Numbered from the stretch's first letter, positions 9,288-18,433 are shown. The stretch: DNA of 64,000 bases from Bacteroidales bacterium (GCA_031272705.1 JAISTG010000044.1:16936-80935); one strand, 5' to 3'. Notes: generated by a model from the letters alone, not told the origin. Program-made: numbers and translations.

Positions 9288-9295
9288 CAAAAGTA
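9288..9295 (-). promoter_or_regulatory. TACTTTTG -7 box, PBP1A gene
   Basis: Consensus -7 box 19 nt upstream of the start codon at 9268. Confidence 0.7.
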
Positions 9296-9315
9296 TAAAA
9301 TTTATTTACAATCGG

Positions 9316-10095
9316 CTATTTTTCCGTCTTAACGATGCGAAATCCCGTTCCGCTGCCCACAGCCTGCGTTGCAGAGCCGCGCCTTGCCGATACCTTTAAG
9401 AAGGAACGGTCGAAACTGAAGCCGCCTCCGCGATTTACTTTACCCATTTTGCTATTTGTCGCACCCTGAGGGTCTTTGGATGGGCTTTGAGCGTAGTAAT
9501 AAATATCGTAATTGTCGTTGCACCATTCCCAAACGTTGCCACTCATATCGTACAATCCCAGTTCGTTAGGTTGTTTTGAGCCGATACGGTGAGTTTTGCC
9601 CGATGCGTTTTCGTACGACCAGCCCACGTCATCAAAGAAATTGCTTCCGCTGTAGCGAAATCCCTTACTGAGATTGCCTCCTCGGGCTGCATATTCCCAT
9701 TCTGCCTCAGTAGGCAAGCGACCTCCCGCCCACTTGGCATAAGCCACCGCATCCTGCCACGTAACATTCACTATGGGAGCGTCTTCCTGCCATCCAAAGG
9801 AAGGAGTCGGCGGCATAGCACGACCGGTCTTCGTACAAAATAAACGATACTGGGCTACACTGACTTCATACCTGTAAATAAAAAAAGATGAGACGGTTAC
9901 AGTGTGTTGAGGCTGCTCATCGGGATAGCAGTCTCGGTCGTCGCTGTTGCAGCCCATGAGAAAACTGCCGCCTTCCACCAGTACAAAATCATCGTTGCTT
10001 ATTAACTTGTCATCGGTCTGCGTTTGAGCAGAGGTATAAAGACTGATAATGAGCATTATAGCAAATAAAAAATTTATATTATTTCGTTTCATCAT
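9316..10095 (-). CDS. Exported SUMF1/FGE-sulfatase-domain protein
   Basis: A 260-residue protein with a Sec signal peptide (hydrophobic FLFAIMLIISLYTSAQ), then a formylglycine-generating-enzyme-like fold: VEGGSFLMG, PQHTVTVSSFFIYRYEVS, RLPTEAEWEYAARGG, LYDMSGNVWEWCND and the terminal GTGFRIVK. The paired catalytic cysteines of true FGE are not seen in the C-terminal segment (GGGFSFDRSFLKVSARRGS), so it is more likely a structural or ligand-binding member than a sulfatase activator. I placed the start at ATG 10095, downstream of the promoter at 10122, rather than at the longer open frame. Confidence 0.85.
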   Translation of the reverse strand: MMKRNNINFLFAIMLIISLYTSAQTQTDDKLISNDDFVLVEGGSFLMGCNSDDRDCYPDEQPQHTVTVSSFFIYRYEVSVAQYRLFCTKTGRAMPPTPSFGWQEDAPIVNVTWQDAVAYAKWAGGRLPTEAEWEYAARGGNLSKGFRYSGSNFFDDVGWSYENASGKTHRIGSKQPNELGLYDMSGNVWEWCNDNYDIYYYAQSPSKDPQGATNSKMGKVNRGGGFSFDRSFLKVSARRGSATQAVGSGTGFRIVKTEK

Positions 10096-10121
10096 TCGTT
10101 TTACCTTGAAATATCGGGCTG

Positions 10122-10129
10122 CAAACGTA
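10122..10129 (-). promoter_or_regulatory. TACGTTTG -7 box, SUMF1-domain gene
   Basis: TAnnTTTG match 26 nt upstream of ATG 10095; it decides that start, since the longer frame would begin upstream of the transcript. Confidence 0.65.
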
Positions 10130-10316
10130 CAAAAAAAAAAATTAAACGAGATATTTGCACAGTATAATTTTATTTTGTATCTTTGCACCCGAAAATAATT
10201 TATGTGTTTTCTCATAAGTATTTATTTTAAAGTTAAATGATTTTAATTCGGTCGGGTTTTCATTCATTTGAAAATCCGATTTTGTTTTGGTGATATGGCG
10301 TTTTATTTTCACGAAA

Positions 10317-10499
10317 TCTAGGTTTCATTTTTTTAGAACCTAGGTTTCAATTTGACGAAACCTAGGTTTCATTTTTTTAGAACCTAGGTTTCATTTTGAC
10401 GAAACCTAGGTTTCACGAGTCCCGAAACCTAGGTTTTATTTTTTTAGAACCTAGGTTTCAATTTCACGAAACCTAGGTTTCGTGAAATTGAAACCTAGG
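10317..10499. repeat. Family B (CCTAGG) phased repeat array, 22-bp period
   Basis: Nine units with the 12-bp palindrome AAACCTAGGTTT (first unit TCTAGG, last slightly altered). The 6-bp centres start at 10317, 10339, 10361, 10383, 10405, 10428, 10450, 10472 and 10494: 22 bp apart except one 23-bp step at the CACGAGTCCCG spacer. It fills the gap between two divergent genes. The rest of 10130-10560 shows nothing else apart from a TATCTTTG match near 10181 with no gene close behind. Confidence 0.92.
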
Positions 10500-10568
10500 T
10501 TGGAGTTTTCTAAAGCGTCGTATTGAAAAAATAATTGCGGAAAAGGGTGATTTTTATACCGAAATTTG

Positions 10569-10576
10569 TAATTTTG
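10569..10576 (+). promoter_or_regulatory. TAATTTTG -7 box, Hsp15-like gene
   Basis: TAnnTTTG match 44 nt upstream of the start at 10621. Confidence 0.65.
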
Positions 10577-10620
10577 CAATCTCAAAACAACAGTATTTAA
10601 TTGATAAATAACAATTTGTA

Positions 10621-11004
10621 ATGGCGGAAAATATTAGAATAGATAAGTTTCTCTGGTCGGTGAGGCTTTACAAAACAAGGACTCTTGCGGCGGATGCGTG
10701 CCGTCTTGGGAAGGTTAAGTGCGGCAATATAAGCGTAAAACCTTCGCATGAGGTAAAAATAGGGGAGGTTTATACCGTTAAGATAGAGCAGTTTAGCAAA
10801 ACAATAAAAGTAAAACAACTCCTCAACGGACGCATTTCCGCAAAATCGGTTGATGATTTTATAGAAGATTTGACACCAAAAGAAGACTACGAAAAGCAAA
10901 AGTTGATTCGCACATTTTCCTTTGAGAAGAGGGATAAAGGCATTGGAAGACCCACAAAAAGGGATAGACGAGACATAGAACGGATAAAAGATTTTGATGT
11001 GTAA
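10621..11004 (+). CDS. hslR: S4-domain RNA-binding protein, Hsp15 family
   Basis: A 127-residue cytosolic protein. The N-terminal S4 domain covers about residues 1-60 (RIDKFLWSVRLYKTRTLAAD, then GNISVKPSHEVKIGEVYTV). The basic C-terminal tail (RDKGIGRPTKRDRRDIERI) is typical of Hsp15, which binds 50S subunits carrying stalled nascent chains. Length fits the family. Function is inferred from family only. Confidence 0.85.
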   Translation: MAENIRIDKFLWSVRLYKTRTLAADACRLGKVKCGNISVKPSHEVKIGEVYTVKIEQFSKTIKVKQLLNGRISAKSVDDFIEDLTPKEDYEKQKLIRTFSFEKRDKGIGRPTKRDRRDIERIKDFDV

Positions 11005-11072
11005 TTCAGGGCGTTGGCTAACTTGAAATGAAAATTTATGACAATATATTTGGTTCGTATGGATTTTTTTTG

Positions 11073-11080
11073 TACTTTTG
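11073..11080 (+). promoter_or_regulatory. TACTTTTG -7 box, initiator tRNA
   Basis: Consensus -7 box ending 17 nt before the 5' end of the tRNA. Confidence 0.7.
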
Positions 11081-11097
11081 CAAATTCAAAAACAGAA

Positions 11098-11169
<72 letters not shown>

Positions 11170-11244
11170 CAATTAAAAGTTGTTAAATTTTTCATAAGCT
11201 TGGCGATTGATTTTCGGATCAGTCGCTTTTTATATATTGAAACG

Positions 11245-11724
11245 ATGAACCTGATACTTGGAATAGGCTCTAATCTGGGCGAAAGGAAGCAAAATATAAT
11301 TGCAGCCTGCGATTTATTGGAACGGAAACTTGGAAAAATCCTTGCGAAGTCTTCTATTATTGAAACGAAACCGTGGGGCTTTGAATCCAATGACCTGTTT
11401 TTGAACGCTGTAATAGTGATTGAAACCGACAAAACTCCGCTCGAAGCCCTTGAAATATGTTTTCAGATAGAACGAAATCTGGGCAGAGTTCGGTCAAATG
11501 CGACAACGTATCAATCAAGAACGATTGACCTCGACATATTGTTCTGTGATGATGTAATAATGTCAAGCAACAGGCTGACCATTCCTCATCCCCTTATTAT
11601 ATATAGGGACTTTGTTCTCACGCCATTAAAAGAGATTGTGCCGAATTTTGTTCATCCCGTTTTGAAACGAAAAATCAGTGATTTGGAACTTGTTTCTAAT
11701 GAAATTCCATCAGATAAGCCTTAA
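11245..11724 (+). CDS. folK: 6-hydroxymethyl-dihydropterin pyrophosphokinase
   Basis: Transfers pyrophosphate from ATP to 6-hydroxymethyl-7,8-dihydropterin in folate synthesis. The 159-residue protein begins [17 protein letters not shown], the usual HPPK start. It carries [17 protein letters not shown] and the ATP/Mg signature [13 protein letters not shown] 11245 is chosen for this N-terminus; the frame is open 15 codons further up. It lies just downstream of the tRNA, and its last 29 nt overlap the convergent prfB end. Confidence 0.93.
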   Translation: MNLILGIGSNLGERKQNIIAACDLLERKLGKILAKSSIIETKPWGFESNDLFLNAVIVIETDKTPLEALEICFQIERNLGRVRSNATTYQSRTIDLDILFCDDVIMSSNRLTIPHPLIIYRDFVLTPLKEIVPNFVHPVLKRKISDLELVSNEIPSDKP

Positions 11725-12779
11725 TGAAAGTGTCAATCTCGCCGTCTAAAACAGCGACTGTGTCTGTTGTTTCAACGTTTGTACGCAAGTCTTTTACGAG
11801 TTTGTAAGGATGTAAAACGTAATTACGTATCTGCGAACCCCATTCTATTTTTTTCTTTGAGGCTTCCGTTTCGGCTATTTTCTCCTGTTGTTTTTTCAGT
11901 TCAATGGCATACAACTGCGATTTCAACATCTGTATTGCTTTTTCTCGGTTTTGCAGTTGCGAACGGGTTTGCTGACACTCTATAATAATGCCTGAGGGTT
12001 TATGATGCAGTCTTACAGCCGTTTCAACCTTGTTTACGTTCTGTCCGCCGGGACCGGATGACCGAAAGGTATCCCATTCCAAATCGGCAGGATTTACATT
12101 TATTTCAATGTTCTCGTCAATAATCGGATACGCATAAACGGATGCAAATGACGTATGCCGCTTATTTGCAGCGTCAAAGGGCGATAACCGCACCAAACGA
12201 TGGACTCCGTTCTCGCTTTTCAAATATCCATAAACGAAATAGCCCTGAATCTCCATACTAACGCTCTTTATACCAGCCGTATCTCCGTCAATGGACGATA
12301 TGATTTCCACCTTATAATTATGTCTTTCCGCCCAACGCAAATACATTCTGCACAACATACTTGCCCAATCACAACTTTCCGTGCCTCCTGCTCCCGAATT
12401 GATATTGATAATGGCTGAAAGACGGTCTTCCTCTCCACGTAACATATTTTTGAATTCCAAATCGGCAATAACATTTTCCGTTTCGGACAGATGTTTTTCA
12501 AGGTCTGAGGCTGTTATTTCGTTCATTTCAAAGAAATCAAACCATACTTTAAGGTCGTCCAAAGACTTTTCTACCTCATTGAAAGCCAGAAGCCACGATT
12601 TCTTTTCACTGATTGCTTTCAATGTTTTTTCCGCCTGCTTAGGGTCGTTCCAAAAGTCAGGATGTTGAGTCAGTGCTTCCTCCTGTTCTATTTCCGTTTG
12701 CCTTTGAGCGATGTCAAAGATACCTCCTTAGAGCGGCTGCTCTCGTTTGATAATCCTTTATTTGTTCCTGATAGGTCAT
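11696..12779 (-). CDS. prfB: Peptide chain release factor 2, programmed +1 frameshift
   Basis: Terminates translation at UGA/UAA. Translation starts at ATG 12779 and reads 21 codons to an in-frame TGA at 12716-12714. The site AGGAGG-TAT-CTT-TGA-C is the classic autoregulatory slip: an internal Shine-Dalgarno, then CTT and a UGA in poor context. After the +1 shift at 12715 the frame continues [15 protein letters not shown] to 11696, giving about 360 residues. The GGQ motif ([15 protein letters not shown]) and the RF2-type recognition tripeptide SPF ([12 protein letters not shown]) are present. It lies 27 nt downstream of yidC and is probably co-transcribed. Confidence 0.95.
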
Positions 12780-12806
12780 ACTTTTATGTTATTAAAATGC
12801 TGATTG

Positions 12807-14705
12807 TTATTTACGTTGTTTGTTTCTCTGTGCCTGCAAAGCCTTATTCTGTTTTTCCAAAGCCTCTATGCGTTGTTGCCATTTTGATTTTTTCACAGGT
12901 TTATTGCGACTTGCTTCAAGTTTTTGCCAAACTTTCTTCTCATCAATAGTGCTTCGGATTATCCACATCTGCAAAAACGTAAAGCAAAGCGAGATAAAGT
13001 AATAATAATTCAAAGCCGAAGAGTATTTATTCAAGATAAAGAGCATAAATATCGGCATAAAATACATCATATATTTCATTCCCGGCATTTGATTGCTGCC
13101 TGCCTGTTGCTTCATTGTCATTCTGGTATAGAATATCTGTGCTACGGTCATCAGTAAGCAGAAAAGCGACACGTTAGAACCATAGAACGGAATATCAAAA
13201 GGAAGATTCAGTATAGAGTCATAACTGCTTAAATCGTCAGCCCAAAGGAACGATTTCTGCCTTAACTCTATTGACGCAGGGAAAAAGCGAAACATCGCAA
13301 CCAAAATTGGAAACTGCAACAGCATAGGCAAGCATCCTGCCATTGGATTAACGCCTGCACGCTTGTATAATTGCATTACGGCTTGCTGTTTTTGCAATGC
13401 CTGTTCTTTTTTAGGAAATTTGTCGTTTATCTTCTGCACTTCCGGTTGAATTATTTTCATCTTTGCGGAAGATGCAAAGGACTTATAAGCCAGCGGAAAC
13501 AGCACAATCTTTACCATAATGGTAAGTATCAGAATGATGATACCCATATTCCAGTCAAATCTTTGCAACAAATCAAAGACAGGAATAATCACAAAGCGAT
13601 TTATCCATTGCAAAGGAGCAAAGCCCCAGCCCAAAGGAATTATCTCTTCGTAGTGATTATCCCACTTTTTTACGATACTGTACTTGTTAGGTCCGAAAAA
13701 GAAATTCATATTAAACTCTTCCCGTGCGTTCTTTATTTCAAAGGGAATGGTGAGAGTTGTGGAGAATGTTCTCAAATAGTTTAAGGATGTATCGTTTTCG
13801 GTTTTTGTTGCCATTGTTGCCGATTTAAAAGCATCGTTTTTAGCAAATAAAGCCATTGAAAAGAACTGTTGCTTAAACGAAACCCAGTTTATATCGGCGT
13901 TAATGTTATCATTGTCATCCTTACCACCTTCTTTCAGATAATCTACTTCATCGTTTGACAGGTAATAAATGGAAGATGCCTGACGCTCAATCTTTTTATC
14001 ACGTTCTTTGAGGCTTGCTTCCGCATTCCAAGTCAGCTCTATGCTTCGTTCATCGGTTAAAACACTACCCATATTGTTGGTTATAATGCTGTAACCCAAA
14101 CGATAATCATTACCCTTTAAAGTATAACGAAACTCAATATACCTTTCGTCATTGGCATTCAGTGTATCGGCATCAGCAAAAAGCCGCATTGCTACCATAA
14201 GACTGTCATTGCCGCTGACCTTCAAAGGTTTAGTATCATCGTAAGGCTTATTATTGACGTAACAAACGAAGTTCAGTTTATCCGTACTTATCATCTGTTG
14301 CCCTGCGGACAGGTTTAAGCCATACACATTGCCGTTTGGCGTGAAGAAAGTAACGGTATCCTTGCCGTAAGTCAAATAATCCTTCAACGTAACCTGCTTT
14401 ACAGCACCGCCCAACGTAGATATATCCACCTTAAACACGTCATTCTCCAAACGGATTGTTCGTTCCGCTGTCTTTTCTGCCGCCGTTGAGAATACTCCAT
14501 TATTATTATGGTCTGCCAAAGTGTCGTTTTGTTCCTCTGCTTCGGTCTTTTGGGCTTCGACCTGCTTCACTTGCAAAGCAGCAATGCTGTCATTATAAAG
14601 CTTTCTTTGCTGTTCTATTTCTTCCTTTGACGGTTTGGTAATCATAAAAAACGTTACCATTATACCGAAAATAAGCACTAAGCCTATTATTGATTTCTTA
14701 TCCAT
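12807..14705 (-). CDS. yidC: Membrane protein insertase YidC
   Basis: Inserts and folds inner-membrane proteins with or without SecYEG. The 632-residue form is the long Gram-negative type: an N-terminal membrane helix (MDKKSIIGLVLIFGIMVTFF), a large periplasmic beta domain (about residues 50-350), then the conserved five-helix core beginning near NMGIIILILTIMVKIVLFPL, with AGVNPMAGCLPMLLQFPI. The C-terminal tail is Lys/Arg/Gln-rich, suited to ribosome contact. ATG 14705 is preferred to a start nine codons upstream because the conserved N-terminus begins there. First gene of an operon with prfB. Confidence 0.95.
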   Translation of the reverse strand: MDKKSIIGLVLIFGIMVTFFMITKPSKEEIEQQRKLYNDSIAALQVKQVEAQKTEAEEQNDTLADHNNNGVFSTAAEKTAERTIRLENDVFKVDISTLGGAVKQVTLKDYLTYGKDTVTFFTPNGNVYGLNLSAGQQMISTDKLNFVCYVNNKPYDDTKPLKVSGNDSLMVAMRLFADADTLNANDERYIEFRYTLKGNDYRLGYSIITNNMGSVLTDERSIELTWNAEASLKERDKKIERQASSIYYLSNDEVDYLKEGGKDDNDNINADINWVSFKQQFFSMALFAKNDAFKSATMATKTENDTSLNYLRTFSTTLTIPFEIKNAREEFNMNFFFGPNKYSIVKKWDNHYEEIIPLGWGFAPLQWINRFVIIPVFDLLQRFDWNMGIIILILTIMVKIVLFPLAYKSFASSAKMKIIQPEVQKINDKFPKKEQALQKQQAVMQLYKRAGVNPMAGCLPMLLQFPILVAMFRFFPASIELRQKSFLWADDLSSYDSILNLPFDIPFYGSNVSLFCLLMTVAQIFYTRMTMKQQAGSNQMPGMKYMMYFMPIFMLFILNKYSSALNYYYFISLCFTFLQMWIIRSTIDEKKVWQKLEASRNKPVKKSKWQQRIEALEKQNKALQAQRNKQRK

Positions 14706-14752
14706 AGTGTTTTTTTGAATTTGCTTTATCAAAATGTTGTTTTACGAGCCTG

Positions 14753-14760
14753 CAAAGATA
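14753..14760 (-). promoter_or_regulatory. TATCTTTG -7 box, yidC-prfB
   Basis: TAnnTTTG match 47 nt upstream of the yidC start. Confidence 0.65.
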
Positions 14761-14817
14761 CAAAAAAAATATGAAACCGCATTATATTCGTTCAAAATAG
14801 CCTTTCGTTCGTCTATA

Positions 14818-15018
14818 ATCAAGAAACATTCATCTATAATCAAATAGTATTGATCGTTTCCCCGCAGGAAAACATCATTATCCTGCGGGGAAACCGACCT
14901 TTTCCTGCGGGGAAAACATCATTATCCCCGCAGGAAAATCTCAACCTTATTTGATTATAGATGGACCAAACTTGATTACAAATGAACGAAACAAGGTTTT
15001 GGATGAATGAAATTTGAT
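14818..15018. repeat. Mixed family A / family C array in one 21-22 bp register
   Basis: Family A cores at 14818 and 14839 are followed by four GC-rich family C units (CCCCGCAGG at 14860 and 14926; its inverse CCTGCGGGG at 14882 and 14904), then inverted A cores at 14948, 14969 and 15011. Every step is 21 or 22 bp (the last 42), although sequence family and orientation change. Forward and inverse C units can form 9-12 bp hairpins. The array occupies the whole gap between the yidC promoter and the dxs stop. Confidence 0.9.
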
Positions 15019-15027
15019 TTTACAGGA

Positions 15028-16944
15028 TTATTGCAACATTTGGCGGATACGTTCCGCAATGCTGTCGCAATCAATGCCGCAAAGATGTTGCAGTTGTGAG
15101 ATGCTGCCGTGCTGAACAAAAGAATCCGGCAAGCCAAGTCTTACAATATTGCCGTTAAAGCCTTTTTCGGTCGCATATTCCGCTATTGCAGAGCCAAAAC
15201 CGCCTGATATAACGCCGTCTTCCAAAGTTATAATTTTGTTATATTTAGTAAAAATTTCGTCTGTTAAGGTTGTGTCGAGCGGTTTCAGGAATCGGTAGTT
15301 ATATAACGCAATATCAATACCTTCATTCCTTAAAATCTCTGCCGCTTTCTGTGCATTCAACCCCACAGTACCAAGAAACAGTACGGCAATTTTTGCTTTT
15401 CCGTTGCTATCGTCAAGACATACACCCCTGCCAATAGGTATCAGTTCCATATCGTTATGCCACAGCACATTAGAACCTTCTCCGCGAGGATAGCGAATTG
15501 CAAACGGTGTATCGGTTTCAAGAGCCGTCAGCATCATATTTCGTAACTCCATCTCATTATAAGGTGCGGCTACCGTGATATTAGGTATAAGTCGCAGATA
15601 AGCAAGGTCAAACGCCCCATGATGAGTAGCCCCGTCAGCCCCCACAAGTCCCGCTCGGTCAAGACAAAGTACTAGGTGCAGATTTTGAAGACATACATCG
15701 TGGATTATTTGATCAAACGCCCTCTGCATAAATGTTGAATAAATGTTACAAAAAGGTACCGAACCTCTTGCAGCCATTCCAGCCGCCAAAGTAACGGCAT
15801 GCTCTTCCGCAATCCCGACATCAAACGTCCGTTCGGGAAAACGCTTCATCATTTTGTCCAAAGAACAGCCCGAAAGCATTGCAGGAGTGATACCAATTAC
15901 TCGTTTATCACGCTCAGCCAGTTCTATAATCGTTTCTCCAAAGACTTCCTGATATTTAGGCGGGCATTCGGCAGCGGTATTTGTTTGTTCTATCTCGCCG
16001 GTTTTTGCATTGAAGAGACCTGGAGAATGATATGTGGTGGGGTTTTGCTCTGCCATCGGCATACCTTTTCCTTTTACGGTTATGATATGAAGAATCTTTG
16101 CTCCTTTTATATGCATTAACTTCCTCAAAGTCTTAATTAAATCCTCCGTATCGTTGCCATTGATAGGTCCGAAGTAACGTACGTTCAATGCTTCGAAGAA
16201 TGTACTCTTGCCGGAGAAAACATACTTAAAGGCGGTAAGCCATTTCTTCATCAGGGTTTTATGTTTTGCGTAAGCGAGAGTGTTTCCGCCTAGCATATTC
16301 CATACTTTGTTCTTAATCCTATTGTACTTTGCCGATGCCGTTATTTGCGTCAGGTAACTGCTAAGCGAACCTGCCGACTTGTCTATTGCTATTCCGTTAT
16401 CGTTAAGTATCACAAGCAGATTGGCATTGCTGGTTCCGGCATGATTTAACGCTTCAAAAGCCATTCCTCCCGTCATTGAGCCATCGCCAATGACTGCTAT
16501 ATGCTGGTGTTCCTGTGTTTTATCGTTCTGTAATGCGTCTGCAATAGCCATTCCCAAAGAAGCAGAGATGGAAGTTGAAGCATGACCGGTGCCGAAACAA
16601 TCGTACGGGCTCTCATCTCTGCGAGGGAAACCGCTGATACCCTGAAAAGAACGTATTGAAGGAAAGGAATCTCGCCGTCCTGTGAGGATTTTGTGTGCGT
16701 AAGCTTGATGTCCAACGTCCCAAATGAGTGTATCTCGCGGGACATCAAACACATAATGCAACGCAACACATAATTCAACTGCACCCAAACTTGATGCCAA
16801 ATGTCCCGAATTTTCACTCAGCACACTGATAATATAATCCCTTAATTCGTTACAAAGTTTTGGTAACTTGTTTTGTTCTAATCGCTTTACATCCTGTGGA
16901 TTGGCTATTGTCCTTAAAAGTTCTCCCTGAATGTATTCCTTCAT
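15028..16944 (-). CDS. dxs: 1-deoxy-D-xylulose-5-phosphate synthase
   Basis: Thiamine-diphosphate enzyme joining pyruvate and glyceraldehyde-3-phosphate, the first step of the MEP isoprenoid pathway. The 638-residue protein is full length. The N-terminal ThDP domain shows SENSGHLASSLGAVELCVAL, DVGHQAYAHKILTGR and the GDGSMTGGMAFEALNHAG metal-binding motif. The transketolase-like middle domain shows FDVGIAEEHAVTLAAGMA and LDRAGLVGADGATHHGAFD. The polyprenyl synthase at 29172 uses the pathway's products. Confidence 0.96.
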   Translation of the reverse strand: MKEYIQGELLRTIANPQDVKRLEQNKLPKLCNELRDYIISVLSENSGHLASSLGAVELCVALHYVFDVPRDTLIWDVGHQAYAHKILTGRRDSFPSIRSFQGISGFPRRDESPYDCFGTGHASTSISASLGMAIADALQNDKTQEHQHIAVIGDGSMTGGMAFEALNHAGTSNANLLVILNDNGIAIDKSAGSLSSYLTQITASAKYNRIKNKVWNMLGGNTLAYAKHKTLMKKWLTAFKYVFSGKSTFFEALNVRYFGPINGNDTEDLIKTLRKLMHIKGAKILHIITVKGKGMPMAEQNPTTYHSPGLFNAKTGEIEQTNTAAECPPKYQEVFGETIIELAERDKRVIGITPAMLSGCSLDKMMKRFPERTFDVGIAEEHAVTLAAGMAARGSVPFCNIYSTFMQRAFDQIIHDVCLQNLHLVLCLDRAGLVGADGATHHGAFDLAYLRLIPNITVAAPYNEMELRNMMLTALETDTPFAIRYPRGEGSNVLWHNDMELIPIGRGVCLDDSNGKAKIAVLFLGTVGLNAQKAAEILRNEGIDIALYNYRFLKPLDTTLTDEIFTKYNKIITLEDGVISGGFGSAIAEYATEKGFNGNIVRLGLPDSFVQHGSISQLQHLCGIDCDSIAERIRQMLQ

Positions 16945-16967
16945 AAATTCAACGTATTTCTATTTGG

Positions 16968-16975
16968 CAAAAGTA
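16968..16975 (-). promoter_or_regulatory. TACTTTTG -7 box, dxs
   Basis: Consensus -7 box 23 nt upstream of the dxs start. Confidence 0.7.
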
Positions 16976-17040
16976 AAAAAAAATTCTATTGTATTGAATG
17001 CTTAATTTATTTTTATCTTTTTTTACTCCAAAATGCCAAA

Positions 17041-17098
17041 ATCAAGTTTCAATTTACAACAGGCAAGTAAGTATTCGTTTTTGGGGGCTAACGGAGAT
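17041..17098. repeat. Isolated family A and family D units
   Basis: A family A core (ATCAAGTT) at 17041 and a family D unit (GGGGGCTAACGG) at 17083 lie exactly 42 bp apart, preceded by AAGTAAGTATTCGTTTTT as in the longer D copies at 17.8 and 22.3 kb. Apart from these, the dxs promoter and the terminator at 17154, nothing is seen in 16945-17240. Confidence 0.5.
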
Positions 17099-17153
17099 AC
17101 TATAGAGGTTTTGTAATCAATAAAAAACGCAAAAAACTTGTGGAATAACAACT

Positions 17154-17189
17154 AAAAGCCCGATAGAAATTTAATCTGTCGGGCTTTTT
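17154..17189 (-). terminator. Bidirectional terminator hairpin
   Basis: AAAAGCCCGAYAG and its complement CTGTCGGGCTTTTT enclose a short AT loop. It lies downstream of the minus-strand gene ending at 17241. Confidence 0.75.
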
Positions 17190-17240
17190 GGCTTTGTCCA
17201 TTTATTTAATAATAATTTGTTTGTTACTTTTCTTTGTTTT

Positions 17241-17708
17241 TTACTCAACCATTACATATTTTGTGTTAATAGTTTCCGCGTCAGAAGCAGTCATCTGCAA
17301 ATTTTTATGCTCTACTGCAATTTCAGCAAGTCCAAATCCTTCGTATAACTCCATGTCATTTGCGGTAGAAAAAGCACTAATATCAATATCAGATAAATAA
17401 AACAGATAATCTTTGTTGGCGCCTTTAATTAACAATATATTCATGTACTTAACTACTTTTACTTCCGAATCCAACAGGATTGATAGACCTGAATAATCAG
17501 TTGATGTTTGAAGAACATACGCTATGTTAGCATAGTTATCAAAAGGTTGATTAGGATTGTCATAAGTATTTACCAAAATAGTTATGGAATTTTCACCTCC
17601 CCATATACCTGCCCGTGCAAAGTATGTTTGAGAGGTTGATACATTTGATTGAGCAAATGCTCCTGCCGATAGTCCTATTGCAAGGACTGAAAGAATCAAT
17701 TTTTTCAT
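17241..17708 (-). CDS. Small exported protein of unknown function
   Basis: 155 residues. The signal peptide is clear (MKKLILSVLAIGLSAGAFAQ, cleavage after AFA-Q), so it acts in the periplasm or outside the cell. The mature part is beta-rich with repeated short strands (NSITILVNTYDN, VKVVKYMNILLIKGANKDYL) and no cysteine. I recognise no family. It has its own promoter, which is part of a repeated promoter segment also found at 19.7 and 22.3 kb, and is the last gene of the accessory island. Confidence 0.75.
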   Translation of the reverse strand: MKKLILSVLAIGLSAGAFAQSNVSTSQTYFARAGIWGGENSITILVNTYDNPNQPFDNYANIAYVLQTSTDYSGLSILLDSEVKVVKYMNILLIKGANKDYLFYLSDIDISAFSTANDMELYEGFGLAEIAVEHKNLQMTASDAETINTKYVMVE

Positions 17709-17746
17709 ATTTTTGTTTGTTATTATTCTTTATAAATTTCAGGGGA

Positions 17747-17754
17747 CAAAAGTA
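17747..17754 (-). promoter_or_regulatory. TACTTTTG -7 box, small exported protein
   Basis: Consensus box 38 nt upstream of the start at 17708, inside the repeated promoter segment. Confidence 0.65.
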
Positions 17755-17862
17755 CAAATAATTTTCTTAATCAAACAAATCAAAGCATTAAACATTTTAT
17801 TTAACATTATAATTCCCCCGGATGTTAATCGGTAAGTAAAAACTCGTTTTTGGGGGCTACCG
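17752..17862. repeat. Direct repeat, copy 1 (about 110 bp)
   Basis: Nearly identical to 22260-22369, and its first 45 bp also to 19694-19738. It runs from the promoter region (GTACAAATAATTTTCTTAAT...) through CCCCCGGATGTTAATCGGTA to the first family D unit. The two full copies bracket the accessory island. Confidence 0.85.
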
Positions 17863-17925
17863 GAAATGTTTTGGGGGCTACCGGAAACGCTCCGGGGTCT
17901 ACCGGAAATGTTTTGGGACGTCCTC
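17852..17925. repeat. Family D phased repeat array, 21-bp period
   Basis: Units GGGGGCTACCGGAAATGTTTT at 17852 and 17873 and GGGGTCTACCGGAAATGTTTT at 17894, exactly 21 bp apart, then a broken unit at 17915. The frame open through them on the minus strand is not a credible gene. Confidence 0.85.
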
Positions 17926-17941
17926 AAGTAAAAAAGTTCAA

Positions 17942-18433
17942 CTAATTATATTTTAAGTTAATAAAATTATCATATTCCTGTACAGTAATTTTATTATCAA
18001 TAATTATAAAAATTTTTGGTGAAGAAAAAATGTTAAATTTGTGATTAAATAATTCGGCTTTTTTACTATGTATATTGGAATTAAATAATACTTGTTCTCT
18101 TTGTATTTGAGGGAAATACTCTTGTATGGAATTATAGTAAAATTTTCTTATAGCAGCATTTGCCAAATTATCTTTATTATCGCTGACAATTATAAAAATA
18201 TGTACATTGGGATTATCCCACAAATTATTTTTTACTAAAAAATTGCTTATTTGCAAGTAACAGTCGTGGCAACTGAGACTGGAAAAAGTTATTACAAAAG
18301 TTGTATCCTGTAATGTTATAGTTTGTTGTTCGTTATATAAATTTATAAATTGAGTTTGATTTATATTTTGGGAATGTAAGCAAATGCAAATAAAAATAAA
18401 ACTAAATAATGTAAAAAGATATTTTATTTTCAT
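17942..18433 (-). CDS. Exported thioredoxin-like protein with CxxC
   Basis: 163 residues with a signal peptide (MKIKYLFTLFSFIFICICLH). The mature part follows a thioredoxin-fold pattern: strand VITFSSLSCHDCYLQISNFL with a CHDC redox pair (about residues 55-58), then NVHIFIIVSDNKDN and SSPKIFIIIDNK near the usual cis-Pro region. It overlaps the upstream gene by 4 nt (ATGA), so it is translationally coupled. It is probably a periplasmic redox or peptide-handling factor, but that is inference. Confidence 0.75.
   Translation of the reverse strand: MKIKYLFTLFSFIFICICLHSQNINQTQFINLYNEQQTITLQDTTFVITFSSLSCHDCYLQISNFLVKNNLWDNPNVHIFIIVSDNKDNLANAAIRKFYYNSIQEYFPQIQREQVLFNSNIHSKKAELFNHKFNIFSSPKIFIIIDNKITVQEYDNFINLKYN

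Noticed and set aside
17739..17927. Short minus-strand frame with SGSPQN-type repeats
   Set aside because: Translation of the family D units; it overlaps the promoter of the gene at 17708.
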